Below are positions 23,232 to 33,251 of a stretch of DNA of 38,939 nucleotides, in pieces (the first letter of the stretch is position 1; each line of letters begins with the position of its first letter). The notes under the pieces are model-generated. The model made no database searches. It saw nothing but the letters and a program-made list of their open reading frames with translations, and was not told the origin of the DNA. The position numbers and the translations under genes are program-made. This DNA is from Symbiobacterium sp. (GTDB lineage Bacteria > Bacillota > Sulfobacillia > DUSP01 > DYEP01), in NCBI GenBank assembly GCA_020725675.1, contig DYEP01000226.1, positions 1-38,939 on the forward strand. Direction: 5' to 3'.

Positions 23232-26213
23232 TTAATCGCACAAGTGAACAAATGGGCAACGCGTACAATCATCTCTGTTTTCAGGGAATTCCTCATTGAG
23301 TATTCGCTCTGCGACACATGCAAGGAGGTCGGCAGTAGCACGCATGGCAGTCTCGGAGTTGTCCACCGGCAGCACCTCTCCGGTTCTCATGTAGTAAAGT
23401 AGAAGATCGGGCCTAGCCTCTTCCTTGTTTATTTGCGCCCACGCCATCCCATATATCCGGAGCTGGTGGGAGTAGTAATGGAGGTCCTTATCCAACATCA
23501 TCCTGTTGGTCTTGAAATCGACAATCCTGGGTCGCTCTTTATCGCGTATGACCATATCGATGAATCCTGACACCAAGATTGAATGTCCGCTGATACTCCA
23601 GGGCCAGTGAAACTCCACTTCAATGTCCTGTGGCAGCACTCGCGCAGCGCTGAGCCACGAGCGTTCGTACACAGACTTTAAGTTCTCCACATCCGCCTGG
23701 TAGTACCGGGCATATACGTCTGGAGAAAGCCCTACCCGGAGGGCAAGGCTTGTGCCATCAGTAGGATCTGTCCTCTTGCCAGTGTGATGTCTCCGGATTG
23801 CCTCGTGTACAAGCTTTCCGAGTAACGCACCGTCAGGATGCAAAGGCCCGGTGATTTTGCCGTGTTTTCCAGATATGCCAAGCACACGGGAAAAATAGTA
23901 GCGGCGCGGGCAGTCAATGTACTCCTTAAGTGCAGAAAAACTCAGGTGAACCGTGCGCGGTCCATCGGCTGAAGGCAAAGCAGAAGTCCTGTTGAAAAAC
24001 ATAAAACCGAGGCGGTCGCGGAGGCGTCCGCCAGCTGGCAGCTCGCCTCGTTCAGCGGAGTAGACCTGAGTACCCTCGGCCAATCTTAAGAGCTTTGCCG
24101 CCTCGGGATCATCCAGCAGTTCCCGCAGAAACTCCTTACCGTTCCCGGCAGCAGGTGATACCAGGAAGAGACGCGTCTTTGCCCTGGTAACCGCTACATA
24201 AAAGAGACGCCTCTCTTCCTGCTCTTGTTCAAGCATGACTCGCGGCTTGACACTCGTCTCGAACTTCTTTGTAGTCTTGCCTCCGGGCGCTTCTTTGCAG
24301 ACAACTCCCACGCCTGGTACATAGTATAGTCTGTCGTATCGTGGCTTCAGGGGGAATCTACCCCCTTTTAGGTTGCACACGAACACTACTGGAAATTCGA
24401 GTCCCTTCGCCTGGTGAATAGTGAGAATGTGGCACGCGTCCAATTCGGTGCAGGGCGCTTCGGGATTCAGCGCCTGCAACTCGTTTGCCACGTCCAGGTA
24501 TTCAAGCAGGGTATCAAGCCCTGCAAGCGGGTGGCTCTCCTCAAACTCCTCAATGAGTTCACCGAAGCTAGACAGGTTTGTTAGCGCACTGTCTCTTGAC
24601 TGCAGGGGAAGGGCATTCACCCACGCCAGGAGTCCGCTCTCTTCCACCGACGTTTTATACAGCCCGGCGAGGGTTGAACTCCCAGCGTACATCCTTAGCC
24701 GCTCAATAAGGGACACAAGCCTTTGACACCTGACATCCTGCTGGGTTTTGAAAATATCAAATAAAAGCAGCCCCGGTATTCTGTCTACCTCTAACCCGTC
24801 GAGCGTGAGTGCTCCAGCTCCTTGCAGTGCCAGGTCTGCCAGTACTGACGGAGGGATGCCAAACAATGCAGAGGAGGCGAGTTTGACCAAGGCCTGATTG
24901 TCGTATGGGTCGTGTATGACTCTGAGAAGAGCGATAGCATAGCCTACTTCAGTCGAGTCTGATAGTCCTGCGCCTCCCGCCGAATAGTAGGGAATTCCTC
25001 GGGCTCTGAGCGCTTCCTCGACGGGGCCCGCACCTGCCTTCACACTCCGGAATAAAATGGCGATCTCCCCAGGCTTTACTCCTGAACCAAGCAACGTTCG
25101 GATGCTTTCTGCAACAAACTCTGCCTCATCCTGTTCGTCTTTTGCCAGATATGCGGTCACCGATGATATATCCGGGCTTTCTGCGCATTGTGCCCTGAGT
25201 CGTATATCCTCAGATCTTTGAAAAAATCTCTCATCTTTGCAAATGCTTCGATGGGCCACTTCGAGTATGGGGTTTTGCGACCTGTAGTTGTCCTTCAAGT
25301 ATATGGTCTTGCCTCCCCACTCGTCCGCCAAGAAGTCGTCCATATTTTCAACCCTGGCGTTCCTCCAGGCATAAATTGCCTGCTTGTCATCGCCAACGAC
25401 TGTGACGTTTGACATGAATTTATCCTGAGCGACCAAGCTGAGAAGTCTAAACTGTGAGGCGTTGGTATCCTGGAATTCGTCTACGAGAATGTACCTGATC
25501 CTTTCGCGCAGGCGGCCCGCCAGTTCTTTGTCGCTATTGAGCAGACTACACGCCTTCACTACCAGGTCGGAGAAATCCAGTAGTCCGGAAGACTGAAGGG
25601 TTTCCTGATAAGACCGGTAAATCTGGTATACCAGTTCAGCGGCTTCCTTTTCATACTCCTCTTCGGCTCTCGTGAGCGCTTCGTGCAGAAACTCATCCGG
25701 AGTAATGGCCGTATCCTTCAGTTTCATGATCAGCCGGTGCGTCTCTTGATACAGAAACTCGGGATTTTCTACAGGAAGGCTCGGGGCTTTCAGGCGATAA
25801 CCTGTCCTGACCAGTTTGTCGACAGCCTTTCGGAACAAAAGCCCAGCCTCGATGTCGTCAGCCACTCCAAAAGCAGGATCAAGACCGGCCGAGACCGGGT
25901 TTTCTCTCAGCAGTTTTGTAGCAAACGAATGAAAGGTGGTGATATCAGCGTCAAGGAAATCCTCTTCGCGACAAAGTCCCATGCTGGTAGCACTACGGGC
26001 GATCCGCACCCTCATCTCCTCAGCGGCTCGGTTGGTGAAAGTGAGTGCGAGTACCCTGTCGGGCCCGATGCCTAGCGTACGTAGCGCTTCAATATACCGA
26101 AGGGTGAGCACTGTGGTTTTACCCGTTCCCGCACCCGCTGTGATCTTAAGCGGTCTGTCGAAAGGATGCTCTACTGCGTTTCTTTGATCCCGGTTCAGGC
26201 TCTCCTTATTCAT
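23232..26213 (-). CDS. UvrD-family helicase-nuclease, AddA/AdnB-like
   Basis: About 993 residues. Superfamily 1A helicase motifs: Walker A AGAGTGKT near residue 30, VLALTFTNRAAEEMR, VDEFQDTN, VVGDDKQAIYAWRNA, LTIHQAKGLEFPVVFV and VAVTRAKTRLFLV. The C-terminus is a PD-(D/E)XK nuclease with LLGKLVHEAI and RIVDFKTNRM, framed by a candidate 4Fe-4S set: YIDCPRRYYF, then C-x2-C-x5-C in DDCTRCPFVHLCD. The ATG at 26213 follows CAGGAG and overlaps the previous gene's end by 8 bp; the ORF-track start at 26420 adds 69 unlikely residues. With the preceding protein it should form a RecBCD-type end-processing complex. Confidence 0.88.
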   Translation of the reverse strand: MNKESLNRDQRNAVEHPFDRPLKITAGAGTGKTTVLTLRYIEALRTLGIGPDRVLALTFTNRAAEEMRVRIARSATSMGLCREEDFLDADITTFHSFATKLLRENPVSAGLDPAFGVADDIEAGLLFRKAVDKLVRTGYRLKAPSLPVENPEFLYQETHRLIMKLKDTAITPDEFLHEALTRAEEEYEKEAAELVYQIYRSYQETLQSSGLLDFSDLVVKACSLLNSDKELAGRLRERIRYILVDEFQDTNASQFRLLSLVAQDKFMSNVTVVGDDKQAIYAWRNARVENMDDFLADEWGGKTIYLKDNYRSQNPILEVAHRSICKDERFFQRSEDIRLRAQCAESPDISSVTAYLAKDEQDEAEFVAESIRTLLGSGVKPGEIAILFRSVKAGAGPVEEALRARGIPYYSAGGAGLSDSTEVGYAIALLRVIHDPYDNQALVKLASSALFGIPPSVLADLALQGAGALTLDGLEVDRIPGLLLFDIFKTQQDVRCQRLVSLIERLRMYAGSSTLAGLYKTSVEESGLLAWVNALPLQSRDSALTNLSSFGELIEEFEESHPLAGLDTLLEYLDVANELQALNPEAPCTELDACHILTIHQAKGLEFPVVFVCNLKGGRFPLKPRYDRLYYVPGVGVVCKEAPGGKTTKKFETSVKPRVMLEQEQEERRLFYVAVTRAKTRLFLVSPAAGNGKEFLRELLDDPEAAKLLRLAEGTQVYSAERGELPAGGRLRDRLGFMFFNRTSALPSADGPRTVHLSFSALKEYIDCPRRYYFSRVLGISGKHGKITGPLHPDGALLGKLVHEAIRRHHTGKRTDPTDGTSLALRVGLSPDVYARYYQADVENLKSVYERSWLSAARVLPQDIEVEFHWPWSISGHSILVSGFIDMVIRDKERPRIVDFKTNRMMLDKDLHYYSHQLRIYGMAWAQINKEEARPDLLLYYMRTGEVLPVDNSETAMRATADLLACVAERILNEEFPENRDDCTRCPFVHLCD

Positions 26214-28842
26214 CGTTCGTCTCCTGTCCTTGACAGACAAAGATATAGGGGCATCGCGAGCAGTTGCCCGGTTTGGAGGGCCGGGCCGGGAAACTGCCAG
26301 AAAAGATCTCTTGGGAAACTTTACACATCTCCTCAAGCGCCTGTTCCATCTGCGCCGGTGTGATACTGAATGCCCCCCTGTCCTGTCCGATCCAGATCTC
26401 TCGGACAAAGGGCGTGCCATGGCGGGTTATGTTTTCAAGCTGGATGACGCTCACACAAACGGGATGATAGCCGAGCCGTGACGCCGCCAGGTAATACAAC
26501 GGAAGCTGGAAGTCCTCGGGGGACCAGTTCTCATCGCCATCGCCCATAAACTGCCTGATAAGCGCCTTCTCCGAAGCATTACTGCTGCCCGTCTTATAAT
26601 CCAAGACAACAGCTTCTCCTCCGGGCAACAGATCAATCCTGTCTATTCTGCCAGTATATGTATACCCGAGGTGTGATACCTCAAATACCTGCTCGAGCGA
26701 TGCAAATGTCCGCTCGGAGCACCACCTATATGCCAAAGGTGTGTAGCTTTCCAGCACCTGCATCAGCCTGTGGCGCAGACGGTTCACAATAAGTGCGCTG
26801 TCGATCCGCATTCCAGCTACAGTCTGCTCCAGCAAAAGCAGCGCCAATTCCCGGACCTCATTCGCGCTCGTGCAATGCTTAAGTTCCGGGCTTTGATGAA
26901 GCAGGAACAGACATTTGTGAACAGCTTCACCAAAACTGAGGGCATGATGCGGTGCCACATCCAGCCTGAGTACTCGCTGGTAGAAGAATTTTCGAGGGCA
27001 CTGCAAATACGCTCTGATACTGGAGGCGGACAACTTGAAGTTATCTGGCAGTATCACCCTGTCATCTTCGTACAGAGCAGCAGCAACAGCTCTGTCCGCC
27101 AAAGCGGGCGTTGTCCGCTTCGGCACCCCATTTGGTAAGGCCGCAGTCACAGCTGGAGCAGGCAAGTATGGGGAAGGTGACTCCTCATGGAGCCCGTCAT
27201 AGCTTCGTGCATAGCTGATGTGGGAATGCCTGCCCGCGTTCAGCAAACCACTGAACAGGAGAGCACGGTGCTTGAGGAACTGTTCCTGGTCGGTACTGGG
27301 GTGTGGAGGTATTCTCAGGAGCGCGCAGAGCGCGTTCTGGCTATGCCTTTCAAGGATGTATATACCCTTTCTTCTGCCGGGATACACCCTTAGCACTGCA
27401 GCAGGTATGAAAATATGCTCGAAGTACCGACCTACCGCATCTCCGGGACGAATGAAGCAAACGCCTTGCCCTGAGGCAGTACGCATGTGCGGAGCAAAGT
27501 ACCTGATGCCGTACTCTATCTCCTCAGAAAACCTGCCAAGGTCTTTTTCTCCAGTCAGCACCTGTATCTGTACTCCCATTTCCGTGATGATGTTAAGCTG
27601 CTGAAAGTACGCGGGAGCGTCCTTCTGGTTCTGGCACCACCTCAATAGGTGCTCATAGTTAGTCACCCTAAATAGAGCCTCGAGTGGGTCGTCAAACGGG
27701 TCTGACAACAGTGATACCAGGGAGCGGGCCCGCTCATATCCAGCATGATCCCTGAACATGTGTCTGTCAATGAATTCCCTTATACCCCTGGTACCTGCAC
27801 AATACTGAATCCTTTTTACGTCGATGGAGTTGATGCCTACAACAGGCGAAGATAACGCCCTTACCAGAGATTCGTCATCTCCCTGCATAGCGCGCAGGCA
27901 ATCCAGCACAAATGCCAAACATAGACCTTTGGGCCCCGGATCGACGGCATCATTTCTGGGCACGCCGAACATATCCAGGTACTGCCTAATGAGCCTGTCC
28001 ACCGAAAGCCCTGAAATCACTATGGCCACCTTGTCCGGACTCACCCCGTCAGATACCAGGGTCTTCACACTGTCTGCAAGCCAGAGTGCTTCATCATTGC
28101 CCGAATCCAGTGAGACTACCTGGGGCGGATCGTAAGCAACTGTGCCCTGGGTAGTGTGAGCACAGGAGTGGATGATGAACGAGCAATCTCCTGCAATAGA
28201 AGTGGCTGCTTCAACGACCGGTGCAGGTTGTCGTTCAGGTTCAACTATGACCTTCAGCATAAATTCGGGCAGGGTAATATGCTTCATATCAACGGTTCGC
28301 AGCATCCTGGGAAGGTCCGAGAACCCGACACTCCCCCTGCGGTGTATCTCTGCGTCATATTCGGTATAGATGCGAGCAACGTCAAGGATCTTAGGTGAGC
28401 GGATCTTCGTTGCCATTTTCATAAACTGCCCCGGCTCTACTGCGTTTTCCCTGAGGTGATTGAATAGGCTCAGCATACCATCGACCGCTCCGCGAGTATT
28501 ACACACCGAAGCAAGCTCACTCTTGTAAGCGAAGGAGCGCACCACATGGCGAAGCAGGATCCACTCCCGCCAACCCTCCAAAAGAGCCGGTTCCCTGCCG
28601 GCCTTCCTCAGAAGTTTTATTACCAACCCGTCGTACGTCAGGTTCCAGTCCTCACCGTAGGCACCTGGCAGCACGTTACTGAGAACTTCAGAAAAACGTT
28701 CCCGGTAAGCCCGGCTGGGAGAGACGATGAATACTTGCTCGCGACGGGCGCCACGGGCAGCTGCGTGCTCCAGTAGCCGCCGGACTTCCGGGACTACATC
28801 AGCACCCAGTTTGATTGACAGTGAGGTCATGTGTTGGGTCAT
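26206..28842 (-). CDS. AddB-like nuclease subunit with Fe-S cluster
   Basis: This 878-residue protein is shorter than typical AddB (about 1150). The N-terminal half looks like a degenerate helicase: QVFIVSPSRAYRERF is present, but no G-x-x-G-x-G-K-T is visible, so motor activity is doubtful. The C-terminal nuclease has the pattern of AddB: LSASSIRAYLQCPRKFFY, SFGEAVHKCLF, EAVVLDYKTGSS and GNCSRCPYIFVC, giving one upstream Cys plus C-x2-C-x5-C for a 4Fe-4S cluster. The ATG follows AAGGGAA. It lies 98 bp downstream of comEA and overlaps the helicase gene, so the two repair subunits are coupled. It probably processes double-strand breaks or incoming DNA. Confidence 0.82.
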   Translation of the reverse strand: MTQHMTSLSIKLGADVVPEVRRLLEHAAARGARREQVFIVSPSRAYRERFSEVLSNVLPGAYGEDWNLTYDGLVIKLLRKAGREPALLEGWREWILLRHVVRSFAYKSELASVCNTRGAVDGMLSLFNHLRENAVEPGQFMKMATKIRSPKILDVARIYTEYDAEIHRRGSVGFSDLPRMLRTVDMKHITLPEFMLKVIVEPERQPAPVVEAATSIAGDCSFIIHSCAHTTQGTVAYDPPQVVSLDSGNDEALWLADSVKTLVSDGVSPDKVAIVISGLSVDRLIRQYLDMFGVPRNDAVDPGPKGLCLAFVLDCLRAMQGDDESLVRALSSPVVGINSIDVKRIQYCAGTRGIREFIDRHMFRDHAGYERARSLVSLLSDPFDDPLEALFRVTNYEHLLRWCQNQKDAPAYFQQLNIITEMGVQIQVLTGEKDLGRFSEEIEYGIRYFAPHMRTASGQGVCFIRPGDAVGRYFEHIFIPAAVLRVYPGRRKGIYILERHSQNALCALLRIPPHPSTDQEQFLKHRALLFSGLLNAGRHSHISYARSYDGLHEESPSPYLPAPAVTAALPNGVPKRTTPALADRAVAAALYEDDRVILPDNFKLSASSIRAYLQCPRKFFYQRVLRLDVAPHHALSFGEAVHKCLFLLHQSPELKHCTSANEVRELALLLLEQTVAGMRIDSALIVNRLRHRLMQVLESYTPLAYRWCSERTFASLEQVFEVSHLGYTYTGRIDRIDLLPGGEAVVLDYKTGSSNASEKALIRQFMGDGDENWSPEDFQLPLYYLAASRLGYHPVCVSVIQLENITRHGTPFVREIWIGQDRGAFSITPAQMEQALEEMCKVSQEIFSGSFPARPSKPGNCSRCPYIFVCQGQETNDE

Positions 28843-28940
28843 GCTCGAATTCCCTTTTCCGCCGGTTTCTATGTATACTGTTTACATTCCTCATTCTCCC
28901 GTCATTACCTCCCGCTCTCCGCTACTTTGATAGGGGGGCA

Positions 28941-29537
28941 TTACTCACACTTTATCAAGTGCAGGATGTTAGCGAAGACTTTGGGCCCTATGCCGGACAC
29001 CTTCATCAGATCTTCTGCACGGCTAAAGGGTCCAGACTTCTCGCGGTATTCGACGATCCGTTGGGCAATGGCAGGGCCGATTCCCGGTAGCGACTGGAGC
29101 TGTGCTGCAGTAGCTGTGTTGATATTTATCAGGACCTTCCCTTCCCCTTCTTTGATCTCTGAAAGCCAGGGCACCCGAATGCGCTGACCGTCAGATAACT
29201 TGGCAGCGAGGTTCAGATGTTCATCTGCGGCCCCTTCGGCAAACCCTCCTGCTGCCTGGATTGCGTCGACTACCCTGCTACCGTCCGGCAGTTCATATAC
29301 ACCAGGTGACATCACAGCGCCCGTGACGTGCACCACAATATTTGACGGCATGCGTGGGGCCTGAACCGGCTCAGGGTGCTTTATCGATTCTTGACAATTT
29401 AGGCCCTGAAACTGAGAGAAGTATACAAAGATCGTAATCAACGCACACATAAGAAGAGCAAGCAGTGCAACGCGTTCCTGCTTGTCGAGAATTGACACGT
29501 TGACGTCACCTCTCTTCAGTAATTCGACACTTACCAT
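28941..29537 (-). CDS. comEA: ComEA DNA receptor (competence)
   Basis: 198 residues. One N-terminal membrane anchor (ALLALLMCALITIFVYF, about residues 24-40), then a SLBB-like domain (IVVHVTGAVMSPGVYELPDGSRVVDAIQAAGG) and a C-terminal helix-hairpin-helix pair, VLININTATAAQLQSLPGIGPAIAQRI and LMKVSGIGPKVFANI. This is the standard ComEA arrangement, which binds double-stranded DNA outside the membrane and hands it to ComEC. The ATG follows TTGGAGG. It is followed by the AddB/AddA-like genes, a suggestive link between uptake and end processing. Confidence 0.93.
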   Translation of the reverse strand: MVSVELLKRGDVNVSILDKQERVALLALLMCALITIFVYFSQFQGLNCQESIKHPEPVQAPRMPSNIVVHVTGAVMSPGVYELPDGSRVVDAIQAAGGFAEGAADEHLNLAAKLSDGQRIRVPWLSEIKEGEGKVLININTATAAQLQSLPGIGPAIAQRIVEYREKSGPFSRAEDLMKVSGIGPKVFANILHLIKCE

Positions 29538-29570
29538 ATTTTTCCTCCAACGCGGTCCCTACGTCCTTCC

Positions 29571-29599
29571 TCGAAAAACCATCTTTCATGTGGTACAAT
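29571..29599 (+). promoter_or_regulatory. Candidate promoter of the histidinol-phosphatase gene
   Basis: TCGAAA, 17-bp spacer, TACAAT, with an extended -10 TGG just before it. The -35 match is only moderate. Confidence 0.45.
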
Positions 29600-29651
29600 A
29601 GTTTCTGGTTGTTCAGATGGGGCGTTGTGTGAATGATAAGGGGTGATAGGC

Positions 29652-30428
29652 TTGTCGCTGTCGGATTATCACATTCACAGCACTTTTTCCGCAGATGGCT
29701 GTGATAGTATCGATCAAATCTGCGAGCAGGCTATTAACACGGGCCTTGAGGAAATCTGCATCACTGACCACTTCGATTTCGAGCCTGAAGATCTAGTGTA
29801 CCACCAGCTGGATGTCAAACAGTATATTGCTGCTATACAGTCTGCCAGGTCTAGGTACCCGTCGCTGTCAATAAGGGTCGGGGGCGAGTTCTGTTATCAG
29901 AGCTCAAGAAGGCATGAGATCGCAGAGAAAGTTCGGACCACGCCTCTTGACTTCGTCCTGGGCTCAGTCCATTACGTCGATGGCCGGCTGCTCTTGCCGA
30001 GCCAGTGTGCGGCGTCTCCGGTCAGAGTGTGGGCCCGGTACATAGAGGAAGCTACCTCGCTGGCTGGAGCGGGGTTGTTCGACGTGATGGCGCACCTTGA
30101 CCTTCCAAAAAGGTACATGCCCGCATCATGCCGTGTCGAGCCGGAAGCATTTGTTCCCGTATTGCAAAACCTAGTGGAGACAGGTACTGGCATAGAGATT
30201 AACGCCTCAGGGTTTCGTTCCGGCCTCGGAGAACCCCTCCCCTCCCTGGCACTGCTCAAAATGTATAGGTCGATGGGAGGAGAAGTGGTCACGGTGGGGT
30301 CAGATGCTCACCGAGCCATCCATGTAGGAAGTCATATTAAAGACTGCCTTGAGTTGGCAAAGGCTGCAGGCTTCACACACTACGCCCGGTTTGTAGAGCG
30401 CAGGATTCAGTGGGTAAAGATCGACTAG
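29652..30428 (+). CDS. hisK: PHP-family histidinol-phosphatase
   Basis: About 258 residues. PHP metal-binding motifs are in order: DYHIHSTFSADG at the N-terminus, ITDHFDFE, then GEFCYQS, LGSVHYVDG, DVMAHLDLPKRY and GSDAHRAIHVG. This spacing fits HisK/HisJ-type histidinol-phosphatases, which remove phosphate in the penultimate step of histidine synthesis, but related PHP phosphoesterases cannot be excluded. The TTG at 29652 is preferred because the strong site AAGGGGTGAT lies just upstream; the ORF-track GTG at 29643 lies inside that site. No other his genes are nearby. Confidence 0.8.
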   Translation: MSLSDYHIHSTFSADGCDSIDQICEQAINTGLEEICITDHFDFEPEDLVYHQLDVKQYIAAIQSARSRYPSLSIRVGGEFCYQSSRRHEIAEKVRTTPLDFVLGSVHYVDGRLLLPSQCAASPVRVWARYIEEATSLAGAGLFDVMAHLDLPKRYMPASCRVEPEAFVPVLQNLVETGTGIEINASGFRSGLGEPLPSLALLKMYRSMGGEVVTVGSDAHRAIHVGSHIKDCLELAKAAGFTHYARFVERRIQWVKID

Positions 30429-30587
30429 ATCAGCGTCGGTCATCCAGATGGCTTTTTGTTACTCGCTATGGCAAAATGCTACAAAAGGAAATCCAGGGTA
30501 GAAGCAGGAATACCTTAACCACAAACCTGCTTGCTACCCATGGCATATCACCCTTCGAGCGTCTCTGGTTTCCCAAGACCCGCAGGT

Positions 30588-33038
30588 TCAGATGTCTGAG
30601 AGTCCGGCGTCCCTTGCAACGATGTTCACCAGCCGTCCCGGTACGCATACGACCTTGACGATGTTCTTTCCCTCAAGCTGCCGCTTGACCCTTTCAAGGT
30701 TCAATACTGCCTCGCGGATTCTGTCTTCTTCCATATCTCTGGGCAGATCCACCCGGTCCCGGACCCTGCCATTGATCTGCACAGCAAGCGTAACCACTTC
30801 ATCGACCACGGCATCTGGATCGTACGACGGCCATTCCTGTGCGTGAACGCTGCCCTCGTACCCCAGCGTCTCCCACAGCTCCTCAGCCAGATGCGGACAG
30901 AATGGCGCAAGGAGAAGGCTTAGCGTCCGTAACGCTTGCCTCATGGTCTCGGTAGGGGCATCCTCCTGGTACATCGTGTTTACCATTTCCATGATAGCGC
31001 TAATTGCCGTGTTAAAATTGAAGCGTTCGGATATGTCCTCGGTGACCTTCTTAATGGTCTTGTGCATGACCCGGTACAATCTCTCAGAAGTACCCAAAAA
31101 AACTTGAGACTTGTACTTGAGCGCGAGGCGCCACACCCTGTTTATGAACCTCCAGGCGCCCTCAGCACCAGAGTCGCTCCACTCAAGCTCTTTCTCGGGA
31201 GGCGCGGCGAACAGGATAAACAGGCGAGTGGTATCCGCGCCGTACTTCTTCATAATATCGTCGGGGGCTACTATGTTCCCCTTCGATTTGGACATCACTT
31301 CTCCGTCCCTCAACACCATCCCTTGCGTAAGAAGGTTTGTGAACGGTTCAATGAACTTCACATAACCCTGGTCATACAGCACCTTTACAAAAAACCTGGA
31401 GTACAAAAGGTGCAGCACAGCGTGCTCAATTCCGCCCGTATACTGGTCAACTGGCATCCAGTAGTTCACGTCTTCCCGATCGAATGCCGCCTTGTCGGTA
31501 AAAGGGGAAGTGTATCTAAGGTAGTACCAGGACGAACATATGAACGTGTCCATTGTATCCGTTTCGCGCCGTGCAGGGCCACCGCAACCCGGACATTTGG
31601 TCTTTACAAACTCGCTGACTTCTGCTAGTGGCGAAATGCCAGAAGGCGTAAACGCCACATCATCAGGAAGCAACACGGGCAGTTCTTCTTCGGGAACAGG
31701 GACTATGCCACAGCTATCACAGTACACAACTGGTATGGGAGCGCCCCAGTAGCGTTGACGCGACACGAGCCAATCGCGAAGGCGGTAGTTTACTGTCCTT
31801 TTGCCGATACCCTTTTCCTCAATGAACTTCGCGATACGCTCCTTGCCTTCTTCACTGGACAGGCCGTCATATTCGCCCGAATTGACCATTATGCCTGGCT
31901 CCACATACACTGCATCGGTTTCCCGGGCTTCCTTCACCCCATCATGCGGTATAATAACCACGCGCATAGGCAGTCCAAACTGCCTTGCGAACTCATAATC
32001 CCTCGAATCGTGGCTAGGAACCCCCATAACCGCCCCCGTGCCGTACTCCATCAGCACGTAATTCGCTATCCATATAGGCACCTCTTCCCCGGAGATCGGG
32101 TTGATGGCGTGTGCCCCAATGAACATGCCTTCACGTTCAGTCTCGGTAGAAGTCCTATCGAGCTCGCTCATTTTGCCCACACGCTCTACAAATTTGGCCA
32201 CTTCGTCTTCAAGCGGCGTGCCCCGGGTCAACCGTGCTACCAGGGGATGCTCAGGCGCCAGGACCATGAACGTCACGCCGAATATAGTATCGTGCCGAGT
32301 AGTGAAAACAGTAATGGGGTCCCCTGTCTCCTTTACGGTGAAGGTGATCTCTACCCCCTCCGAACGTCCGATCCAGTTCTCTTGCATCACGCGAACCCGG
32401 GAAGGCCAGCCTTCCAAGAGACTTAGGTCCCGGAGCAACCGCTCGGCATAATCAGTAATCTTGAAAAACCACTGGTCCAGCTCTCTCTTTTCTATCACGC
32501 TCTTGCAGCGCCAGCACTTGCCGGATTCTACCTGTTCATTGGCAAGCACAGTGGCACAACCAGGACACCAGTTCACTGCAGATTTCTTTTTGTAGGCCAG
32601 TCCGGTTTTATACATAAGCAGGAACAACCACTGGGTCCACTTATAATACTCTGGGGAGCAGGTGGTTACTTCCCGGGTCCAATCATAGCTCATCCCCAGC
32701 AATTTGAGTTGTCTCTTCATGTTAGCGATGTTTGCGTACGTCCACTTGGCAGGATGGATACCGTGCTTTATGGCCGCATTTTCCGCAGGCAGGCCAAACG
32801 CATCCCAGCCCATTGGGTGGAGAACATTAAACCCATTCATACGCTTAAACCGGGCGATAACATCTCCGATGCTGTAGTTGCGGACATGTCCCATGTGTAG
32901 ATCCCCTGAAGGGTACGGAAACATTTCGAGGCAATAGTACTTGGGCGCATCTGTTCTACAAGTCCTATATGCTGAGTCTTTTTCCCATTTCTCCTGCCAC
33001 TTCTTTTCCACCGATGCAAAATCAAAGCGTTCTTCCAT
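30588..33038 (-). CDS. leuS: Leucyl-tRNA synthetase
   Basis: This 816-residue class I synthetase charges tRNA-Leu. The HIGH motif reads HMGH in [16 protein letters not shown] zinc-finger-like CxxC pair ([10 protein letters not shown]...CWRCKSV) follows, then the editing domain ([22 protein letters not shown]). The KMSKS motif reads VMSKSKGN at about residue 580. The anticodon-binding and C-terminal domains are complete. The ATG at 33038 follows GGGAGG at 7 nt; the ORF-track start at 33122 is upstream of this site. It has its own promoter. No T-box leader (no AGGGTGGNACCGCG-like sequence) is seen upstream. Confidence 0.97.
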   Translation of the reverse strand: MEERFDFASVEKKWQEKWEKDSAYRTCRTDAPKYYCLEMFPYPSGDLHMGHVRNYSIGDVIARFKRMNGFNVLHPMGWDAFGLPAENAAIKHGIHPAKWTYANIANMKRQLKLLGMSYDWTREVTTCSPEYYKWTQWLFLLMYKTGLAYKKKSAVNWCPGCATVLANEQVESGKCWRCKSVIEKRELDQWFFKITDYAERLLRDLSLLEGWPSRVRVMQENWIGRSEGVEITFTVKETGDPITVFTTRHDTIFGVTFMVLAPEHPLVARLTRGTPLEDEVAKFVERVGKMSELDRTSTETEREGMFIGAHAINPISGEEVPIWIANYVLMEYGTGAVMGVPSHDSRDYEFARQFGLPMRVVIIPHDGVKEARETDAVYVEPGIMVNSGEYDGLSSEEGKERIAKFIEEKGIGKRTVNYRLRDWLVSRQRYWGAPIPVVYCDSCGIVPVPEEELPVLLPDDVAFTPSGISPLAEVSEFVKTKCPGCGGPARRETDTMDTFICSSWYYLRYTSPFTDKAAFDREDVNYWMPVDQYTGGIEHAVLHLLYSRFFVKVLYDQGYVKFIEPFTNLLTQGMVLRDGEVMSKSKGNIVAPDDIMKKYGADTTRLFILFAAPPEKELEWSDSGAEGAWRFINRVWRLALKYKSQVFLGTSERLYRVMHKTIKKVTEDISERFNFNTAISAIMEMVNTMYQEDAPTETMRQALRTLSLLLAPFCPHLAEELWETLGYEGSVHAQEWPSYDPDAVVDEVVTLAVQINGRVRDRVDLPRDMEEDRIREAVLNLERVKRQLEGKNIVKVVCVPGRLVNIVARDAGLSDI

Positions 33039-33163
33039 TTCGGGGCCTCCCTTAGGTCTGTAACGATGTTGAAACCTTCCCCCTGCAAGTAATATTGGCA
33101 ACCCTGGTAAACGTTGATGCAAAGATTACTCACGAGCAATGCCACTACACATCACTTAACTGT

Positions 33164-33192
33164 AGAATAGTAGATCAGCCTACTTCCGTCAA
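33164..33192 (-). promoter_or_regulatory. Sigma-A promoter of leuS
   Basis: On the minus strand TTGACG, 17-bp spacer, TATTCT. It lies just after the terminator of the upstream aminotransferase gene and gives a leader of about 120 nt. Confidence 0.65.
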
Positions 33193-33201
33193 CGGGGCGT
33201 T

Positions 33202-33225
33202 AAAAAGTGCTCCTGACGGAGCACC
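33202..33225 (-). terminator. Rho-independent terminator of the aminotransferase gene
   Basis: On the minus strand GGTGCTCC-GTCA-GGAGCAC followed by TTTTT, about 25 bp after the stop codon. It separates the aminotransferase from leuS. Confidence 0.88.
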
Positions 33226-33251
33226 TTTACACTGCATGTTATCAATCCATG

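Noticed and set aside
23132-23341. Minus-strand 69-residue ORF over the groESL promoter
   Set aside because: It overlaps CIRCE, the promoter and the helicase 3' end, with no protein-like features.
31755-32426. 223-residue plus-strand ORF inside leuS
   Set aside because: A shadow frame antisense to the conserved synthetase coding sequence.
33039-33163. T-box leader for leuS
   Set aside because: No AGGGTGGNACCGCG-like antiterminator sequence or specifier stem is seen; the hairpin further upstream belongs to the aminotransferase gene.
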